This document shows positions 20,795-32,760 of a DNA stretch of 64,000 bases, piece after piece. A model generated the notes under the pieces. It was not told where the DNA came from and did no database searches. It saw nothing but the letters and a program-made list of their open reading frames with translations. Every line of letters starts with the position of its first letter. Positions within the stretch are counted from its first letter, which is position 1. The DNA lies in the NCBI GenBank assembly GCA_014529385.2, contig CM043954.1, positions 9,564,830 to 9,628,829 on the forward strand. Direction: 5' to 3'. The position numbers and the translations under genes are program-made. This stretch comes from Adiantum capillus-veneris. Its lineage: Eukaryota; Streptophyta; Polypodiopsida; Polypodiales; Pteridaceae.

Positions 20795-21031
20795 TTAAAA
20801 CCTTATGTATATAACCCTGACCATGTCCTTGATGATGAGCAAATCATTTTACCTGCTCAAGATGTTCTACAACTCCAACCTGATACTATCCTAGAAACTC
20901 GAGAGAGAAAGCTTAGGAATAGATCCATCAAAGAACATCTTATCTTATGGAAGGATTTCCCTATAGAAGATGCTACTTGGGAAGATGAGACATCCCTTCT
21001 TAAGGATTACCCTTCACTGTTCTTGAGATGA
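20795..21031 (+). CDS. pol C-terminal chromodomain of element A
   Basis: Downstream part of the pol frame after the insertion. It reads KPYVYNPDHVLDDEQ, then the chromodomain (ILETRERKLRNRSIKEHLI, LWKDFP, ATWEDETSLLKDYPSL) and stops at 21029-21031. Chromodomains in these elements bind modified histone and bias integration to heterochromatin. Its presence makes this a chromovirus. Confidence 0.9.
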   Translation, partial: LKPYVYNPDHVLDDEQIILPAQDVLQLQPDTILETRERKLRNRSIKEHLILWKDFPIEDATWEDETSLLKDYPSLFLR

Positions 21032-21045
21032 GGGCATCTCAAACT

Positions 21046-21060
21046 CTAAGTTGGGGAGAT
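21046..21060 (+). other. Polypurine tract of element A
   Basis: CTAAGTTGGGGAGAT immediately before the 3' LTR. The equivalent in element B (39004-39019) is CTAAGTTGGAAGAGAT. Confidence 0.8.
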
Positions 21061-21999
21061 TGTAAGGTCTCTACTTTCAAATTGCACATAAGTTCTATTA
21101 CGCATTTGTATTTTTTTGAACCATCACTCCTTATTTAAGATATTCGAGTTCAAATTATGAATCGTAGGTTGAGAAAACCTAGAAATTAAAATTTACGCTA
21201 CAAAATTATGACATGTTTAGCTATATGAATCACTAACTAACTTATTGCAAGACTTATTTACTGATTGTAGAATTTTCTTTTACAACTGTAAAGTTAATAT
21301 AAGACTGTAAAGTTTAACTTAAAAATGTAAAGTAAATTATCATTAAGGAAATAAATAAAATAATTATAAAGACAAAAGAATACACAAGGATGACAAATGA
21401 AGGCACATGGATCACATAGGAGGGGACAAAGTGAGACACACTTTCACATCAAAAAAGAGAGGCTACTCTTGACTAATCTTAATGAGGGGGGGCTTGTGTA
21501 GCCTTATCCTTTGATGATAATGACAAAGTGGTCAAGCTCATGGGTACCACAAGGGTACCAAAAACGCGGATATGACTTTTGGAAAAAAATAAAAAAATAA
21601 AAAAATAAAAAAATAAAAAAATATTTTTTTATTAAAAAAATTTTAAAATATATATATTTTTTGAAAAAAAAGTTGGACGTTTTTCCTTCTGCTATAAATA
21701 GAGCATCCATGCTCACACTTTAGATATAGAGATTGTCTCTATAGTGCTCACGAAGTGCTGCCATTTCTCTTAGAGAGAAGGCGTCCACAAACCACTAAGA
21801 GAGCAAAAACTCTAGTGGACTAATAAGTTGCGTATTAATCAAGCATTCAATTAAGTTTAGAAATAATGTATGTGTGCTATCTCTTACTCTAATCTCTCTA
21901 ATAGATTAGTAAGATTCAATTAGCTATGTGTGTGTGTGTGTGCTATCTTTTACTCTAATCTTCTAATAGAATAGTAAGATTCAATTAGCTTTAAGAAGG

Positions 22000-22034
<35 letters not shown>

Positions 22035-23785
22035 ATCTTTTACTCTAATCTTTTTAATGAATAGTAAGATTCAATTAACTTTAGAAAAGATGTGTGTATG
22101 TTTTCTCTTACTCTAATCTCTCTAAGTATACCTACTCTCTCTAGTTAGTACATCTCCACTATTAACTTATACATTGTTAATTGAAAGTTAATACATAAGA
22201 GAACTCATCATATTCTTATTATACATGATGAAATTCTCATTCACCAATTTTATTGTCAATTAGATTAAGTAGAATTTTGAATAATACTAAAAATTGATTT
22301 AGTTGAAGTATAGAATTGAAGTTAGAATTGGATTAGAAATGTCATGCATAAAAGTAATGCATTCCTAAACTTTCACTCGTAATTTACACACTTAATTTTT
22401 TATTAATTAAGATTAGTAAATATTTGATGTATAGAAATTAGATGTAGAACAACAACACTAAGTGTGAATCCGAGTTGGCGGAGGTTCAAATTACAGACTC
22501 TTTTTGAAAACAAGAGATTACTAGGGAAATTGACCAATTTAAAGTTCTAAGTGTATAACATAGGTGTAGTACAAAAAAATGGCTCCAAAGCATGCTCGAA
22601 CCCAAGGCGCTAATGACCATGAAGCCGGTACAAGTAATGGGGGAACTCCTGCGGAACATGCTATGTATCCACCAATCAGACCAATCGGAGCTATGGTACA
22701 GATTAGTATTGCAGTTTCAAGTTATGCATCATTGCATATGCGAGACCATAGGAATATATTATTTACCTTATGAAAAGCAAACACGGACCGAAACCACGGG
22801 GCTTAACCCCAAGAAACTCGTCATATGTTTGACAAGTAGGAAAGATTGTCTGGTTAAACTGATTTCTATAGGAAAGAATGTTTGTCCAAAACCTTTGGTA
22901 TGGTTTCTCTCAAGTCTCTCTACTTATTAGAGCTGGTATTATGTGGTAGTTGCCGAGGCGTGAGATGACGCCCAAGATGGCACCACTGATGCTGTGGTGG
23001 GAGTACACCCAGATAAGCCCAGCTCGATACTGCAGTTTTGTTTTGCCGTGGTGTGAGGATGACGCCCAGATTGGCACGGTTGTTGCTGTGACGGGAGTAC
23101 GTCCAGATTAGCACAATGAGTACTTGTCGAGCGGTATGGGACGCTCATGAGGACAAGGGTTTTTATAAATAATGTATATACCGATCGGACATAATAGCGC
23201 CAGTAGAGATTCTTGAGTGAACCTAATCCAAGGGTTGTTGGTTTAAAATTGGACGACTTCTTGTTTGACTATTGTTTGTAATACTGTTTGAAGGGTTGTT
23301 TTAACGAACCAGTATCATAAATAAAGTAAAGGAATATGTATGTTTAAACAGTGTGGTAGTAATTAGATAACAAAAGAAGGGTGAGTGCGGGGTGGAAAGT
23401 GGGAGAATGATACCCGACGGTATCATTCTATGGACGGGTGGACCCGATGAGTCGGGTAACTTTCCAACGCTAGAATTTTTTTTTATTAGTCATAAATCTT
23501 AAAAGAGACAAACCTTGGCGGCTGTGGTTCTGAAACATGGGGAAAAAAGCGCACAGGCTGGTCACTCTAAGATTTATACTTTTAGGTATAATTGATTATA
23601 GATAGTTTTTAGATAGAGTTATGGTGGTCATGCTCCGCCATAGCGAGATAGGACCAATCCTTCACTAACGGTTCATGCCCGTGGCTACGTAGTAGCTAAG
23701 ACAATGTCTGTTGGTTTTTCTTTCTCAAGATTGGAGACCCATCAAAGGTACTCCGCTCCTCTCGAAAAGGGGTTGGGACCTCACA
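21061..23785 (+). repeat. 3' LTR of element A (2725 bp)
   Basis: TGTAAGGTC...CCTCACA, closely matching 11877-14629. Its copy of the 41-codon open exon (22579-22701) ends CAG but the following donor GT is changed to AT. Confidence 0.95.
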
Positions 23786-24236
23786 GGGTGAGAGAGAGAG
23801 GGGGAGGGGGTTCTACTGTCTTGCATGGGATCTTGAGGAAGAGGGAAAGGAAACAAGTCAATGGGTGGGAGTGAGGGAATATATCAGCGGACCAAGAGGG
23901 GGGGGAATGAGGCCGAGGGGAGGGGAATGAGGCCAAGGGAAGGTGAGGCGAGCGGGTGGGGAAGAGAGTGAGGGGTCAAGGAAGGAATATTGGCGGGCCA
24001 AAAGGAGGGGGGGTAATGAGAGGGGGAGGGGGGGGGGGGGGGGGGGGGGGAATGTAAAGGGTGAGTGTAGGAATACGGAAAGCGGAGGGGGGGGGGTTTC
24101 CATGAGGCTCACACCGAGGGAGCAGAAGAGACGGGTCGGGGGGGTTTTTTTTCTCCAAAGCTTCCGCCTGGCCGGGGGGTTTGAGAGTGGGGGTAAATTG
24201 GGAGAGAGGATATTAGGGAGGGGGGGGTATGTAGGG

Positions 24237-24309
<73 letters not shown>

Positions 24310-24350
24310 GTTATTTATCCAATGCCCGCCGGGTGGGAGGGGGAATAAGC
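23786..24350 (-). repeat. 5' LTR of the Tat-like element, second part
   Basis: Begins with the GGGTG duplication and matches 2930-3415 of the left LTR (for example CAATGGGTGGGAGTGAGGGA). It includes (GA)n at 24242-24306 and poly-G at 24028-24050. The match ends at GGAATAAGC; the last 77 bases present in the left LTR are absent. Confidence 0.88.
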
Positions 24351-24377
24351 TATAGCAATTGAGCTCGTTATAATGTC

Positions 24378-24860
24378 TCATGATTGTGGGGTGTCAATTT
24401 GTTGCATAGACAGAAGAAGTGGTGGCTCGGGCTTCGTCTGGTGAGGGGTAAGACTAAGACTGGGCTTTTGCATTGTGATATTCCTAGTCTCCCAATCAAT
24501 GATGCACTTGGTGGAAGACATACATGTTCTTCCGGGGTTGATTATACCTTTCATACTACCCATCGGCCTAACCAAAAAATCTTGCATCACCACCCCATTA
24601 TCATAGGAAACAAGAGTGTTTAAAATTCCCAACACTTTGGTTGTATTTTTATTGATTCCCTTAACATGGATAGTGCCTTCAGATAAGGTCGGCTTCCCTA
24701 ATTGACACCACACGCCATATGATAAGAGATTATGTCTAGCGCATGTGTCCAATAATGTATTGTACAACACCTTGCCATAAGGACTATTCAATTCAATTGG
24801 GTATCATAGAGGGAGATCAGAATCCAAGGGATCCTCATTCGTATCTTCAAACAACACAGT
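24378..24860 (-). pseudogene. Retropepsin-like domain downstream of integrase
   Basis: The minus strand encodes LLDTCARHNLLSYGVW (near 24745), like the D-S/T-G-A active site with Cys in place of Gly, and ends GRTCMSSTKCIIDWETRNI (near 24500), like the C-terminal retropepsin ILGR motif. Between them are about 70 residues, a normal retropepsin length. It continues in one frame, with a single TGA near 24810, from the acidic post-integrase region, so it seems part of the same polyprotein. A protease at this place is unusual. It ends at the Tat LTR. Confidence 0.6.
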
Positions 24861-25370
24861 GGTAATTCCAAGGTTAGCCTCATGTTGGCATCGAAGACTT
24901 GTTGTTGCTCCCGAGCCTCAACCCGGGCTTGTATCTTTTTCAACTCAGCTTGTGCCTTGGCTGCCTTCGTTTGATGAATGGTCTGCAAGTCCTCTTGACT
25001 TATGGGATCATAGTACCTTTTGAATTTACTCCCATTGAGGAATCCAACGGATTCAACCCCATCTAGAGTTTCCACACGAATGGAACCTTGCGGGGTAATT
25101 TCACAAACTCGATATGGTCCCTTACGAGCATATTTCAGCTTTTTCTTTTTGTTACGCACTCCATACATATGAGGACTTTGTCTCCCACCTTGATATCTTT
25201 GTTCTTTAAATGGAGATCAAATCACTTCTTTCACCTATCCTTCTCAACAAGGGCATTTTGCACAGCCAATTGTCTTTCCTCTTCCAATATTTCAAGGGTA
25301 TATAGACGCTCAACAAGAGGGTTACCATCCCAACCCTCACGGGCAACCACACGAAGACTCTGAATAGCAA
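24788..25370 (-). pseudogene. Post-integrase region of a gypsy element
   Basis: Reads MYGVRNKKKKLKYARKGPYR then GFLNGSKFKRYYDP, the small module following the integrase core, then a Gln/Lys/Ala-rich helix (AKAQAELKKIQARVEAREQQQ). A frame shift lies near 24840-24870, and stops occur above 25168. Confidence 0.7.
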
Positions 25371-25374
25371 ACTC

Positions 25375-26100
25375 CTAGGGCATTACGGCCTCCTGGCCAT
25401 ATACCATTTTAAAAGGTGTGCAATTAATAGACACTTTATAGGTGGTACGGTAGGCCCATGGAGCTGAGGTCAGCTTTAGATCCCAATGCTTGCAATGAGC
25501 CTCAACTATCTTTGTCAAAATAAAGATTAGAGTTTTGTTAGTACTCTCAACTTGGCCATTTTCTTGTGGATAGTAAGGGGTAGACTTGTAGTGGGATATC
25601 ATGAAGCTCAATGTAAGTTCCTTGATCACCTCATTTATGAAATGGGTACCATTATCACTCACAAGTTCAAAGGGGCATCCAAAATGCGTTATAATGTTCT
25701 CAAAGAGGAACTTAGCTGTGGTCCTTGCATCTGCCTTTTGTGTGGCCTTTGCTTTAGCCCACTTGGTCACATAGTCTGTGCAACAATGATGTATTGTGCT
25801 TGACATTACATGCAGCCGGACTAATCGGTCCTACAAAGTCTAAGCCCCACTTTCAAATGGTTGGGTTACCCTAATGGGATGTGGGGGCATCTTATCTTTC
25901 CGTTGTGGCTTGGCATAACGCTGGCATTCATCACATCCTTTGGTAAAGAGTGATGCATGTTTAAAGAGAGTGGGCCACAAATATCCTGAGTGTAATACCT
26001 TTCTAGCAGTTAGATCGTTGAAAAATGACCGCCAGCTACCCCCATATGTGCTTCTTGCAAAATGTACAAATACTCATCCTCATGGGCACAACGCCTAAGA
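25375..26100 (-). pseudogene. Gypsy integrase core and zinc finger (broken)
   Basis: The open piece 25375-25806 carries the core: TDYVTKWAKA (first Asp), LVSDNGTHF (second Asp) and YYPQENGQVESTN (Glu), then PWAYRTTYK and PFKMVYGQEAVMP. The zinc-finger part is further up (25880-26100) with stops. The core retains D, D, E. Confidence 0.85.
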
Positions 26101-26133
26101 ATATAATCCTTTCCTTGTTTATAAAGAGTTCCA

Positions 26134-27480
26134 TCAATTAAGCATTAACATGTGAGATAAATCTTTTTGAAGGTCCTTAGGCAAAAAACCATCAACTAAG
26201 AAGTTAACGATCTTATCACTCCATTCAGGTATGGTCTCAACCATAAATATGAAAGTATCAGGTAAACCATCGTCAACTCCTGCAGGAGCTTCACCATTGA
26301 GTATGCAAGAGAAATGATCAGCCATGACATGTTTTTTTCCGGGTCTCACAACAATAGTGAAATCAAACTCCAACAAAATCAATAACCATCATGTAATTTG
26401 TCCCATGAAGCATGGTTTGTTTACCAGATACAACAAAACTTGATGATCCACATAAAAAACAAACGTGATAGCAAGAAGATAATAACGGAATTTATTTATA
26501 GCATAAATTATGGCCAATCCTTCTTGTTCTGTAGAGGTGTAGTTGATCTTGGAATCGTTCAACTGGCGGCTAGAAAAACTAATGGCGTAGTCAAGGCTAT
26601 ATTATCCAGGTTGAGTTAAAACACACCCAATAGCAATGTTCAAAGCATTGATATGCACATGGAAGATTACATCCCAATTCGGAATTTGGAGAATTGGAGC
26701 ACTCGCTAAAGCCTTCTTCAATTACTCATAAGCTCGGTCACAATCTTCTGTCCAATTAAACTCGATCAGAAGCTTGTCAAGGGATGAGCTATCTTGGCAA
26801 AGAATAATATAAACCGTCGATAATAACCAACATGGCCCATGAGCCTCTAGACTCCCTTGTAATTGGTGGGTGGAAAAAATTCAAGAATGACTCTAACTTT
26901 GCCCTCATCTATAGAAATCCCATTCTTGGACACTATATGCCCTACAATGACCCCATTTTTAACGCAAAATTGGCATGTAAAAGGGTTCAATGAGATGCGA
27001 TATGATCTGCATTCTCAGATACCTTTCTTAGACAAGTTAGATGCTCATCCCAAGAGGAATGAATACACAAGTCATCTAGGAAAGCCTCAACAAACTCCCT
27101 TAAATATTATTTGAAAGACATGTTTATCAATCGTTGGAATGTAGCAGGGGCATTGGGTAATCCAAAGGCCATAAATGCAAACACTCCTAACTCTGTTATG
27201 AAAATTGTTTTAGCTTGGTCTTCCAGGGAAACCGTGATTTGATTGTAGCCAGAGTAACCATCTACAAAGCTATATAGGCCTCCTTGTCGGCAACCCTCTC
27301 AAGCACATGTTTCGAAAATGGCAAGGGGTAATGATGTCTTCTGGTGGCTGCATTAACCTTTTTGAGGTCCACTCACACTCTAAGTTTCCCATTATTTTTT
27401 GGCACAATGACAATCGGGGAAACCCATTCTAAGTGCGCAATTGGGTATATAAATCCACATTTTATAAGCTATTCCAGTTT
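26134..27480 (-). pseudogene. Gypsy RT and RNase H (decayed)
   Basis: Reading down the minus strand: RT start-like KNNGKLRVWVDLKKVNAATRR (near 27370), FLDDLCIHS (catalytic pair near 27090), then the connection HIVSKNGISIDEGK and LMGHVGYYRRF (near 26850-26950), and the RNase H end FDFTIVVRPGKKHVMADHFS (near 26330). Stops and frame shifts are scattered. The downstream LPDTFIFMVE segment is typical of non-chromodomain gypsy elements. Confidence 0.8.
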
Positions 27481-28346
27481 TTCTTGAACAATCTTCGCAT
27501 ACTTAGGATTCATTGGGTAGGAACGTTGTCAAACTGGTTTAGCGGTGCTAATCATCAGAATTGTATGTTGTACCCTAGAAGGTCGAACACCCTTCATATC
27601 ATGGTGGTAAGTCCAAGCTAATATATCCTTGAATTCTTTAAGAAGCGCTTTAAGGGCCTCCTCTTCGGTCAGGGTGAGATCTTGAGCAATAAAAACTGGT
27701 TTTGATCCCTCCTGGGTCTGCTAATTCGATCTCCTTAACTACAGCTAGACCATCATAGACATCGTTACTCTCCTAGTGGGAATTCATTGGGATTTTGTGT
27801 ACATTACTTTCTGATCCCCTGTGATGTAAAATTTAAAATTCTTAGGTGTGGGGTGTAAGTCTCGTTTCTCCTGTGGCATTGAGGCCTTTGCTTTTTTCAG
27901 CTTCCTTTTATTTTTTAATTGCTAGCTCAAAATTTTGACATCTCTAGGTAGTATGACTCAATTTTGGCTTCTCTGTGGCCATTAACTGGGCAAAGTCAAG
28001 GGGTTTCGGGCGGCACCACATGACACTATTAAGGTATTCACCACAATTGTCGACCAATTTCCTATGAGCATCTACGACTCCTACATAACTGAGCCATCTG
28101 CAGTGGATTTCTTCTCATTTATTCTGTAACGTACAGGTTCTTGATATCGTCTCACTTATATCTCCTTCTTCTCTTGTCTGGTCAAAATCATGTGTTTTAA
28201 CAAAGGGATTACTTTCAAAGCGATTTGTGCATTGTTGTTCACTCATGGGAGTTGGGTAGATGATCATGATCATTGTCTCCCTGCATTTTATGTGCATATA
28301 CATTATCACCCCAACTTAAAGGCACATTGTCCTTTAAGTGGGAGGT
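27480..28346 (-). other. Upstream flank of the gypsy pol remnant, no clear gene
   Basis: Probably the protease-RT linker of the same element, by position, with many stops. No motif I would defend. Confidence 0.35.
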
Positions 28347-28536
28347 TGTTGGGGTGGTAAAGCCCAATGCGCCGCGCCTAAATGTTGGCCAGACGGACAC
28401 TAACCGAGAACTAATACTGACCATTCATTATACATAAAACATGAAGGACTCATAACCCTAATCACCATTGTGATAGGAATCCACAACCTGTGTCTCTTGC
28501 TCTTATCTCTTCTCCATCATTGCACACACACGCACA
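28347..28536 (+). repeat. Direct repeat 1 (possible LTR), TGTTGGGGTGG...
   Basis: About 190 bases matching 29681-29880 (TGTTGGGGTGGTAAA, then GGACACTAACC, GACCATTCATT, GACTCATAACCCT, CCTGTGTCTCTTG). It is followed by CTGGTACTAGATCCC at 28570, which resembles a decayed initiator-Met primer site. Confidence 0.65.
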
Positions 28537-29680
28537 CACTCACACGCCTACCGGATCCCACATAAGAGACTGGTACTAGATCCCGCTCTCCAGCCGAGCA
28601 CGTAAACCACATCAAATGATGGAAAAATTTAAAGGATTAGTTTACATGCAATCTACATAAAGGTAGAAGATAATATCATAAAACTTGAGATATATGAGGG
28701 GTGCAAGTTTGGCAGTCTCACCCAACTCTGGACCCTTATGTGGTCGTGTTTTGGTGTGAGTCTTGGAATAAGACTTTATTTTGATGAAGGAAAGTGGATT
28801 AAATGATCTCCATTGTAAGTCCATGGCCCCTCTCCTTGATAGTCGGTCTTCTTGGTTGTGATGATGACAATGACTCAGGTAACAAAGTGATTGACAACAA
28901 CTTAGATAATCAAGTGATTGGCAATGGCCCAGGTAGGGGGTTGTCACTAAGAAAATCTCTCAATTGCACGGAGGGTTTGCCATTTCTAGAGTTGCCACTT
29001 GTTTAGATTGTGTAACACCCTCTTTCTTTGGATGCATTTTTGCTTTCCCTTTTGATGTTGCTCTCACAATTATTGGGAGAGTGGGTCTGTGTGGGGTGAG
29101 CATGGGTTGACTTGTGGTAGGAGTACCCTAAGTTAATTATGTAGATGTTGTTTGTTGCCTCTTGGTGACCCATATTTTCCATGCCCCCTCGTAATATCCT
29201 TGTCTCATCAATAAATTTTTTGGCATCCATCTTTGTGTGATTTTGGGGTTGAGTGACTTTGTGCTTTAGGGGCTTTTCGTGGCTATTGTCCCGTACTTGT
29301 AGTGAATATTGTGCTTAAAGTAGAAGCCTCTTGGTTGTTGTTCCCTTGGTTTTGATTTAAGAATGGCAGTGTTGTAACCTGAGTGGCTACTTGGGAAGGT
29401 GTGGCATTTGACATTTCCACATTCCACTGAGACCACATTTGTATCCCATTCAATATTGCATTTGTTCTTGTGCATCCATGCTCTGTTAAGTATGACAAGG
29501 TAACTACATTGCATCGCCTGAGCAATATAGAACAAAACTCTCATCTTCAAAACCTTGATGATGAAGCAAGAAAGAATTTTCCCTACTACTACCATGTTCG
29601 TGTTGGTAAAACTAGTGAGTATCTCGTTGGTTTCTTGTGCTCTCAGATAAATTGACCTGTAGGCCTCATAAGAGAGCACA
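28537..29680. other. Segment between the direct repeats; weak retropepsin-like frame on minus
   Basis: If the flanking repeats are LTRs, this is the inside of a small (about 1.5 kb) non-autonomous LTR element. A minus frame at 29266-29655 contains VILNRAWMHKNKCN, reminiscent of the end of a gypsy protease, and ends beside the second repeat. I see no RT or integrase. Confidence 0.35.
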
Positions 29681-29880
29681 TGTTGGGGTGGTAAACCCCA
29701 ATGTGCCATGCCCAAGTATTGGGCGCACGGACACTAACCAAGAACTAACATTGACCATTCATTCTACACAAAACAATAAGGACTCATAACCCTCACCGCT
29801 ATTGTGATAGGAGGCCACATCCTGTGTCTCTTGTTCTTCTCTCTTCTGAGTTCTCTATCACCACACACACATGCACAAAC
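29681..29880 (+). repeat. Direct repeat 2 (possible LTR)
   Basis: Second copy of the TGTTGGGGTGG repeat, about 85-90% alike by eye. After 29880 the copies diverge. Confidence 0.65.
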
Positions 29881-30076
29881 TCCCTCTCATTCTCTTTAGC
29901 ACATTTACATCCTCTCTAGAACCTACCAAAGCAATAAGGGGGGGACATCATACATGAAGTTGAATCAAAATGGGAAGATCACAATCTTGTACAGTGGTTG
30001 TCGATTGGATGTGATTGACTTGGTATCTTTTTAACCTATTTTTAATGGATCGTTCTCGTGCTTCAACTTGAGCTTC
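29881..30076. other. Unassigned segment before element B
   Basis: No gene seen. It ends abruptly at 30076, where the truncated LTR of element B begins at an internal LTR position. Confidence 0.5.
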
Positions 30077-32760
30077 CACTCCTTATTTAAGATATTCGAG
30101 TTCAAATTATGAATCGTAGGTTGAGAAAACCTAGAAATTAAAATTTACGCTACAAAATTCTGACATGTTTAGCTATATGAATCACTAACTAACTTATTGC
30201 AAGACTTATTTACTGATTGTAGAATTTTCTTTTACTACTGTAAAGTTAATATAAGACTGTAAAGTTTAACTTAAAAATGTAAAGTAAATTATCATTAAGA
30301 AAATAAATAAAATAATTATAAAGACAAAAGAATACACAGGGATGACAAATGAAGCCACATGGATCACATAGGAGGGGACAAAGTGGGACACACTGTCATA
30401 TGAAAAAGGAGAGGCTACTCTTGACTAATCTTAATGAGGGGGGGCTTGTGTAGCCTTATCTTTTGATGATAATGACAAAGTGGTCAAGCTCATGGGTACC
30501 ACAAGGGTACCAAAAACGTGGGTATGATTTTTGGAAAAAAAAATTATTAAAAAAAATATCTTTAAAAAAAAAAAGTTGGACGTTTTTCTTTCTCCTATAA
30601 ATAGAGCATCCATGCTCACACTTTAGATATAGAGATTGCCTCTATAGTGCTCACGAAGTGCTGCCAGTTCTCTTAGAGAGAAGGCGTGCACAAACCACTA
30701 AGAGAGCAAAACTCTAGTGGACTAATAAGGTGCGTATTAATCAAGCATTCAATTAACTTTAGGAATGATGTATGTGTGCTATCTCTTACTCTAATCTCTC
30801 TAATAGATTAGTAAGATTCAATTAGCTATGTGTGTGTGTGTGTGTGTGCTATCTTTTACTCTAATCTTCTAATAGTTTAGTAAGATTCAATTAGCTTTAA
30901 GAAGGATATGTGTGTGTGTGTGTGTGTGCTATCTTTTACTCTAATCTTCTAATAGATTAGTAAGATTCAATTAGATTTAAGAAGGATATGTGTGTGTGTG
31001 TGTGTGCTATCTTTTACTCTAATCTTTTTAATGGATAGTAAGATTCAATTAACTTTAGAAAATATGTGTGTGTATATTTTCTCTTACTCTAATCTCTCTA
31101 AGTATACCTACTCTCTCTAGTTAGTACATCTTCACTATTAACTTATACATTGTTAATTGAAAGTTAATACATAAGAGAACTCATCATATTCTTATTATAG
31201 ATGATGAAATTCTCATTCACTAATTTTATTGTCAATTAGATGAAGTAGAATTTTGAATAATACTAAAAATTGATATAGTTGAAGTATAGAATTGAAGTTA
31301 GAATTGGATTAGAAATGTCATGCATAAAAGTAATGCATTCCTAAACTTCACTCGTAATTTACACACTTAATTTTTTATTAATTAAGATTAGCAAATATTT
31401 GATGTATAGAAATTAGATGTAGAACAACAACACTAAGTGTGAATCCGAGTTGGCGGAGGTTCAAATTGCAGACTCTTTTTGGAAACAAGAGATTACTAGG
31501 GAAATTGACCAATTTAAAGTTCTAAGTGTATAACATAAGTGTAGTACAAGAAAATGGCTCCAAAGCGTGCTCGAACCCAAGGCGCTAATGATCATGAAGC
31601 CGGTACAAGTAACGGTGGAACTCCTGCGGAATATGCTATGTCTCCACCAATCGGACCAATCCGAGCTATGGTACAGGTTAGTATTGCAGTTTCAAGTTAT
31701 GCATCATTGCATATGCGAGACCATAGGAATATATTATTTACCTTATGAAAAGAAAACACGGACCGAAACCACGGGGCTTAACCCCAAGAAACTCGTCATA
31801 TGTTTGACAAGTAGGAAAGATTGTCTGGTTAAACTGGTTTCTATAGGAAAGAATGTTTGTCCAAAACCTTTGGTATGGTTTCTCTCAAGTCTCTCTACTT
31901 ATTAGAGCTGGTATTATGTGGTAGTTGCCGAGGCGTGAGATGACGCCCAAGATGGCACCACTGATGCTGTGGTGGGAGTAGACCCAGATTAGCCCAGCTC
32001 GATACTGCAGTTTTGTTTTGCCGTGGTGTGAGGATGACGCCCAGATTGGCACGGTTGTTGCTGTGACGGGAGTACGTCCAGATTAGCACAATGAGTACTT
32101 GTCGAGCGGTATGGGACGCACATGAGGACAAGGGTTTTTATAAATAATGTATATACCGATCGGACATAATAGCGCCAGTAGAGATTCTTGAGTGAACCTA
32201 ATCCAAGGGTTGTTGGTTTAAAATTGGACGACTTCTTGTTTGACTATTGTTTGTAATACTGTTTGAAGGGTTGTTTTAACGAACCAGTATCATAAATAAA
32301 GTAAAGGAACATGTATGTTTAAACAGTGTGGTAGTAATTAGATAACAAAAGAAGGGTGAGTGCCGGGTGGAAAGTGGGAGAATGATACCCGACGGTATCA
32401 TTCTATGGACGGGTGGACCCGATGAGACGGGTAACTTTCCAACGCTAGAATTTTTTTTTATTAGTCATAAATCTTAAAAGAGACAAACCTTGGCGGCTGT
32501 GGTTCTGAAACACGGGGAAAAAAGCGCACAAGTTGGTCACTCTAAGATTTATACTTTTAGGTATAATTGATTATAGATAGTTTTTAGATAGAGTTATGGT
32601 GGTCATGCTCCGCCATAGCGAGATAGGACCAATCCTTCACTAACGGTTCATGCCCGTGGCTACGTAGTAGCTAAGACAATGTCCGTTGGTTTTTCTTTCT
32701 CAAGATTGGAGACCCATCAAAGGTACTCCGCTCCTCTCGAAAAGCGGTTGGGACCTCACA
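30077..32760 (+). repeat. 5' LTR of element B, truncated at its start
   Basis: Starts at CACTCCTTATTTAAG, equal to about position 64 of the full LTR, and ends GGGACCTCACA. It holds a TATA box at 30595-30604 and a hairpin at 32380-32403. Loss of the first 64 bases leaves the promoter untouched. Confidence 0.92.
31554..31676 (+). CDS. Proposed gag exon 1 in the 5' LTR of element B (intact)
   Basis: ATG and 41 sense codons (MAPKRARTQGANDHE..., ending AMVQ), immediately followed by GTTAGTATT. Exon end CAG with donor GT is intact. Splicing to 33424 (after TTGCACAG) would remove 1747 bases that include the primer binding site and join in phase 0 to SAVYTSLQEK. This copy and its 3' LTR partner (40484-40606) are the best preserved. 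If unspliced, the frame runs on past the donor and stops at 31746-31748. Confidence 0.6.

Larger units (their letters stand above)
11877..23785 (+). mobile_element. Element A: Tekay/Del-like chromovirus (Ty3/gypsy), full length
   Basis: A complete 11.9-kb element: LTR 11877-14629, primer site 14631, gag, pol with C-terminal chromodomain, polypurine tract, LTR 21061-23785, and target duplications GGGTG at both ends. Long LTRs (about 2.7 kb), an initiator-Met primer site and a C-terminal chromodomain fit the Tekay (Del) lineage. It lies inside the 5' LTR of the Tat-like element, so it is younger than that element. Its pol was later split by a TTAA element. The two LTRs are nearly identical by eye, so the insertion is fairly recent. 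Confidence 0.95.
925..24350 (-). mobile_element. Tat-like Ty3/gypsy LTR retrotransposon with nested chromovirus in its 5' LTR
   Basis: The direct repeats starting at 925 and 10128 both begin TGACGG and share about 2.3 kb, so they are LTRs. Between them the minus strand reads upstream ORF, gag, protease, RT, RNase H, a second RNase H, integrase and a C-terminal tail. RT-RH-aRH-IN is the order known for the Tat clade of plant Ty3/gypsy elements. A polypurine tract adjoins the left LTR and a candidate primer binding site adjoins the right LTR, which fixes the orientation. The right (5') LTR is split at 11876/23786 by element A. Without that insertion the element is about 11.5 kb. A target duplication is uncertain: CATAG lies left of the element and TATAG follows 24350, but the right LTR lacks the terminal 77 bp of the left one. 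Confidence 0.88.

Noticed and set aside
24351-24355. TATAG as target duplication of the Tat-like element (CATAG at 920-924)
   Set aside because: Four of five bases match, but the right LTR lacks its terminal 77 bases, so the true end is not at this point; kept only as a possibility.
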